Source: Nephromyces sp. MM_2019
Taxonomy: Eukaryota; Apicomplexa; Aconoidasida; Nephromycida
NCBI GenBank assembly: GCA_015657535.1
Contig: JADHZB010000127.1
Span: forward strand, 1 to 12,555
Reading direction: 5' to 3'
DNA: 12,555 nucleotides
The translations under genes and the position numbers were made by a program. Positions within the stretch are counted from its first letter, which is position 1, and each line of letters starts with the position of its first letter. The notes under the pieces are model-generated. The model was not told where the DNA came from and searched no databases. It worked only from the letters and a program-made list of their open reading frames with translations. Of the stretch, positions 8,641 to 12,555 are shown one piece after another.

Positions 8641-9397
8641 TTCCTGCTATATCTTCAATTTGCACACACTTCAAGCCATAGAATTGTTTGCTCTTTGAAG
8701 ATCATCTTTTCTTCACAGCTATTCGCACACACACACACGTCATAGCTATCAGCGTTGAATGTAAATCTTCAGATCCATAAGCTTCTTTGTTTCCGTCATG
8801 GATTGTGTGTGTGAAAGGAGCGACTTTGTGTGTGTAAGAAGTAAGAAGAACAAGGAACTCAACCATTATTGAAGACGTGAACTTAGAGGAAGGCGGAAGC
8901 AGCTACGCATCGTTAGTTAAGGGTTCCACACACACGTCTTTAAGGGTGTATTATGAAGTATAAAGAAAAGGGAATAGCTTCAGTGTGTGTGTTGGTATTG
9001 AGTGAGCGTGAGTTGGTGTTGTGTGCGTCCGATTTTCACAAGTGTGCGTAGTGAATGAGTGTGCTCTTTAAGTATGAGGATGTGTGCTAATGCACTTACA
9101 CAGTGTGTATTAGTGCGTGTTTTACCTTTCAATCTGTTCTGTGACTATGTTTCTGGCGCAGATCAATTTTTTGTGCAAGAGGCTGTGCTGCACACTGAAG
9201 AGAATATATGCTGTGTGTGCATCTCTATGATTTCACTCTCTCTCTCTTACTCCTCACACTGAAAAGTACGTGCTGTGCGTGTGTGTGTGTAGCTTCGTGT
9301 ATATATCTCTATGAGCTCACTCACTAGCCCTCCCACATCATCTTCTCCATCACTCAAACTTATTCTCTCTTTTGCTTAGGTTAATAATCTCTCCAGC

Positions 9398-12300
9398 ATG
9401 GCTTCCTTTGAGCAAGCAGATGCTGCTTTAAATGGTGAGCTTTACAGCCTGCTTTGAAGCCTCTGAATCTACAGTGTATATACACCCCTTTAAAATAAGA
9501 AGAGGGGATTTTCCTCTTCATTTCAAGCTTTCGCCCATCAATCTCCTAGTGTGTATGTATTGTAGAAGCTGAAGAAGCGTGTGGTGAGTTGAAGATTCGC
9601 ATCGAAGCTTATGCTTCTGCCCATAAGGATCCAGAAAACGTGAGTTTAGTTGAAGGCAGTGTACGTACACCCACTACTTCTTTAGTGTGTATGTTTTGCG
9701 AGCGAAAAAAGTTGCAGTGATTTGTAAGGAGAAAAGGATATATTTGTGTGTGATGGCTTGTGTGCGTGAGGGTGTATACGTGTGTGAGCTCTGCGTATTG
9801 TATTCACATCCTTTTCTTGTGTGCTAATCGCAGGTGTCGAGGTTTTCAAAGGCAAAAGAGATGCTCGAAGCCTTGTCTTTGGTAGCTGAGCGATATCGTA
9901 GGATAACCAATGAAACTGATCCCGTAAAGCAAATCTACAGTAAGAAGAGAGTAGATAGATGTAAGGTAAGTTAAAAGGAAGGGGGTTTTAGGTATGTGTG
10001 TTGGTGTGTGCGTATGTGTTAAACGTGGGGTATGTATTGGTGTTTTTGGGTGTTTTTTTCGAGAGAGTGGGTGTATGGGTGCATGTTGATGGTGGTGTGT
10101 GGATTTTGTGAGTGGAATGTGTTGAGAATGTCGTCAGTTTGTGTATTGAGAAGGTGACCAGTATGTGTGTACACAGCGTTCTACGCATATGTGTTTTCCC
10201 GCTTTATTGCACGTGTGTCTGTACGTTTTGACATAGTTTAGAAGCTTTTCATTCTAAGAATTTTTTTTTAACGAAACTGGCGTTAAAAAGAGTGTATGTA
10301 AGCTGAAAAACTCTAGAAGAAACGGGTGTACGTACACTCCAACAGTTTGCCTCCTCGTTTAGGTGTTCTTCACTATAAAAGCTCCCAAAAACCGAATTTT
10401 CATTGTTTCAGTGTTGTGTGGATGTTTTTGCTTTTCTTAGAAATTTCTTGTCCAATTTAAGGCGCTTTCCGATGTTTTTTCGAGGGAAATTTCTCCAATT
10501 TTTGACGAAGAAGTGAAGTTATTACAAAAAGCTGAAGAAAAAGCAGTGGTTAGTTAGAGTTGTGTGTGCGTGTTGCTGTGTGTCTATTTATGTAAGTGAG
10601 TATGTTTGTGTGTTTATATCTCAGTCAGTATGTGCTTGTGTCCGTGTGTGTGTGCACCTATTTGTATACCTGTCTTTATGTGTGTGTACATTTTTTTTAG
10701 TGCAGTTTCAAATTCAAGCGCATCAGAGTGAGTAAATTTTTGCAGAGTGGAAAACAGAGGATTTTTGCTGGATTCTTTCTACTAGAGTATATTTGAGTGT
10801 ACGTACTGGCAAGTAGTCGTAGCTCCTTGTGTGTTGGAGCATGAGTTGTTAGAGCAAGGATAAACTTTCAGTGTGTGTGAAGAGATATCTCCGTCATTGG
10901 ATACCTTCCATTCGCTTCTCTGCGTACCACGCACACACACACACACACACACTCGCATAGGGAAGTGCTATGAATCTGTTTAGATATCTACACCCGTGAA
11001 TTTTTTTTGTTTGTGTGTGCACGTGTGAAGGGAGTGCTACTAGTAGTAGTTTGTGCACACACGTATGTAGACAATACGTGCTAGGAGTAGTGTGTGTGCC
11101 CTTGATTGAGATAGCCTGCTGAATAAATTGCTTCGCTAGCTTACACTGTGTGTGTGTGTTTGTGCATATGGTTTCTTTTTGTGTTAGCTTGAAAAGGAAA
11201 GGCTTTTGAAGAGAGCTGAAGAAGAGGCTGTGCTTGCTGGAAGATTACAAACTTTGGAGGAAGAAAGACATCGGGAAGCCTGCAGCAAGAAGAAGCTGGT
11301 AACCTGTGTGTGTGCGTGTGCGAGTGCAGCATATATCCACTTTCATATAATATGCTGCATGTAGGATAATTATATATCGCCTATTAGATGTGCGTTTGCG
11401 TATGTGTGGGTGTTGTGTGTTTGTGTGTTTTTATGCTTATTTATGTATGTGCATACGCTTGTGTCTTTATCTGTGCTTGCGCTTTGCTGTGTGTGTGCAT
11501 GCACTTGCTTCTTTGTGTGTGCATGCACTTGCTTCTTTGTGTGTGCTTTTACTTGGTGGTGTGGGCTCACATATTGATGTTTGTATATTATGTATGTGTG
11601 TAAGCATTTATACATTTGTATGAGTGTGTGATCCTCTTTGCTTAAGCATATCAACATTTGTGTGCAAACAATTTGTTTAGGAAGAGCAAGAGCTCCTTAG
11701 GAAATCAATTGAAGCTGAACTCGAAGGATTAGATAAAGAGAAGGCTCTACAGTAAGTTCAATTAGTTCACCCCAAATGAGTATACAGTGAATATCAGTGT
11801 ACGTACAGCCAGTAAACTTGTGTATGTAGAGGGTTTTGTTCTGTGTGTATGCCTAGTTTGCTTCATGAGGCTGTTTTATTACTTTATTCCTTTGTTTTTT
11901 CGGAAAATTTTCTAGTTTGAGCATATCTACACACGCACACGCACAAACCCAGGCACACACACACATGTATATCAACACACATATACACACATGGAACAAT
12001 GGCGATTTTAGGGTAGATATGCACGCATGAAGCTGATCTGTCGTTGTCATTTTCATGATTGTGTGTGTTTCATGGTGTTTTTGTGATTCATCGTTATTGT
12101 GGGTGTTTCAATAAGGTTGTATTTGTTTCACTGCAGTAGTGTGTGCATTTTTTTCGCTCCTCTGCACGTGTGTGTGTATGCTATTCCCTACGTTTAGAGG
12201 CAGGCAAACCAATCGAGTTTTTTGGAGGTGCGCATACAACCTCACATTCCTTGCTAGACGACGTTTAAACAGTGTGTGTGCAGTTCCTGAGAAAGCTGTT

Positions 12301-12462
12301 TCTTTGTGTGTGTAGAGCAGTTAGAGAGAAGAGTACGATAGAGAAGCTGTCTGCTCTGGAGCAGAGCCTGCATAGTGAAGAAGATGAAAAGGCAGTTTTC
12401 TCTGAATCTTTTCGACGAATGTGTGTAGAGCTAGATATCTCTGACTTCAAGATAGTTGTTGG

Positions 12463-12466
<4 letters not shown>
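9398..12466 (+). CDS. Seven-exon helical/coiled-coil protein, possible BAG-like domain; may continue past the window
   Basis: Exons: 9398-9434, 9566-9639, 9834-9965, 10441-10548, 11188-11298, 11681-11751, 12316-12466. Every junction is GT-AG and all phases agree, giving 684 nt and 227 aa if TAG 12464-12466 is the stop. The ATG (MASFEQADAALN) sits in a short first exon. Residues 13-100 form charged helices. The segment with TDPVKQIYSKKRV and CKKFLVQFKALSD resembles the last helix of BAG domains, which bind the Hsp70 ATPase domain as nucleotide-exchange factors; this is only a pattern match. Residues 110-200 are a Glu/Lys-rich coiled coil (KAEEKAVLEKERLLKRAEEE), and the end (ESFRRMCVELDISDFKIVVG) looks globular. 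The apparent stop overlaps a GTTAGT that acts as donor elsewhere, so the protein may be longer. Five of six introns hold one TGTAYRTACAC palindrome each. Confidence 0.75.
10701..10727 (+). CDS. Candidate 27-nt microexon inside intron 4 of the seven-exon gene
   Basis: A T8 tract plus AG (ending 10700) is followed by nine sense codons (CSFKFKRIR) and a strong GTGAGT donor at 10728. Both ends are phase 0, as are the flanking exons, so inclusion would add nine basic residues within the coiled coil between residues 117 and 118 without shifting the frame. Confidence 0.35.
10932..10952. repeat. (CA)n microsatellite in intron 4
   Basis: A pure CA run of 21 bases in an intron that is otherwise TG-rich on the sense strand. 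Confidence 0.85.
11473..11556 (+). repeat. 24-bp tandem repeat in intron 5
   Basis: Two exact adjacent copies of GCATGCACTTGCTTCTTT plus GTGTGT lie at 11497-11520 and 11521-11544. A partial third copy follows from 11545 and a diverged one precedes from about 11473. Each full copy contains the palindrome GTGCATGCAC across its left junction. Confidence 0.85.

Positions 12467-12555
<89 letters not shown>
12467..12555. repeat. (TG)n microsatellite at the window edge
   Basis: The last 89 bases are uninterrupted TG dinucleotides and run off the end of the window. If the seven-exon gene continues, this lies at the start of its next intron. Confidence 0.97.

Larger units (their letters stand above)
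7277..9397. other. Long intergenic stretch dominated by CA/TG repeats
   Basis: No gene could be supported over about 2.1 kb. It holds an (AC)13 run, one palindrome copy (7759), a degenerate CTTGAGTGTAACACAC array (7951-8188), a CA-rich tract (8250-8640) and TG-rich sequence from about 8800 onward. A 177-codon minus-strand open frame (8031-7498) has a hydrophobic run (YFMLLLLLVLVLSFL) and many Cys. It partly translates CA repeats and resembles no family I know, so I treat it as doubtful. The last ~300 bases before 9398 should include the promoter and 5' UTR of the seven-exon gene. Confidence 0.45.
39..11808. repeat. Dispersed palindromic element TGTAYRTACAC, about 18 copies
   Basis: Copies start at 39, 481, 582, 815, 1346, 2006, 2484, 3750, 5260, 5725, 6593, 7061, 7759, 9475, 9660, 10327, 10798 and 11798. 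Most match the 11-mer exactly; 815, 3750, 6593, 7759, 10798 and 11798 differ at one or two edge bases. G usually precedes and C or T usually follows, so the best copies read GGTGTACGTACACC-like. The element is two-fold symmetric and strictly alternates purine and pyrimidine. An exact 11-mer with two two-fold positions is expected about 0.05 times per strand in random DNA of this length, though TG/CA richness raises that. Confidence 0.8.

Noticed and set aside
8186..8745. Three overlapping His/Thr-rich open frames and a Cys/Val-rich minus frame
   Set aside because: Direct translation of a CA-rich low-complexity tract.
11370..11657. Open frames on both strands in intron 5
   Set aside because: They translate TG/CA repeats and a 24-bp tandem repeat between two supported exons.
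1..12555. tRNA, rRNA and transposase genes
   Set aside because: I looked for cloverleaf-like boxes, conserved rRNA segments and transposase or reverse-transcriptase motifs on both strands and saw none.

Overview
This window looks like nuclear DNA from an intron-rich unicellular eukaryote. Introns are GT-AG, several exons are very short, no bacterial-style operon is present, and introns and intergenic DNA are full of TG/CA simple repeats. The one gene I can name with confidence is a stand-alone orotidine 5'-monophosphate decarboxylase (OMPDC) of the kind that is fused to OPRT in kinetoplastids and stramenopiles. Together with the repeat-rich, many-exon architecture this makes an alveolate, perhaps a coccidian apicomplexan, my best guess. 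That is inference: no marker in the window fixes the taxon.

Layout from left to right. Positions 285-455 hold the last exon of a + strand gene entering from the left; it encodes a lysine-rich tail with an acidic end. Positions 456-1594 are a convergent intergenic stretch. Positions 1595-3723 (minus strand) are a complete five-exon OMPDC gene that I rebuilt by matching splice phases and family motifs (320 residues). Positions 3724-5066 are the shared upstream region between OMPDC and the next, divergent gene; it has a G-rich half and a GATAC/TG repeat array. Positions 5067-5891 (+) are a two-exon gene for a small protein with a very basic C-terminus. Positions 5892-7171 are repeat-rich and end at an isolated terminal exon (7172-7276, +) whose product resembles the end of a PH domain. 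Positions 7277-9397 are mostly CA-rich repeats. Positions 9398-12466 (+) are a seven-exon gene for a helical, coiled-coil protein with a possible BAG-like N-terminal half; it runs into a pure TG microsatellite at the right edge and may continue beyond it.

The most striking feature outside genes is a short palindrome, consensus G-TGTAYRTACAC-Y, found about 18 times across the window. It lies in five of six introns of the 9.4-12.5 kb gene, in two OMPDC introns, just upstream of the OMPDC start and in intergenic DNA. Its central dinucleotide is CG, TG, CA or TA, in numbers that look like a CpG decay series. I know of no described element that it matches with certainty.

The genes do not form an evident pathway. 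OMPDC catalyses the last step of de novo UMP synthesis; the others are unrelated or unidentified.
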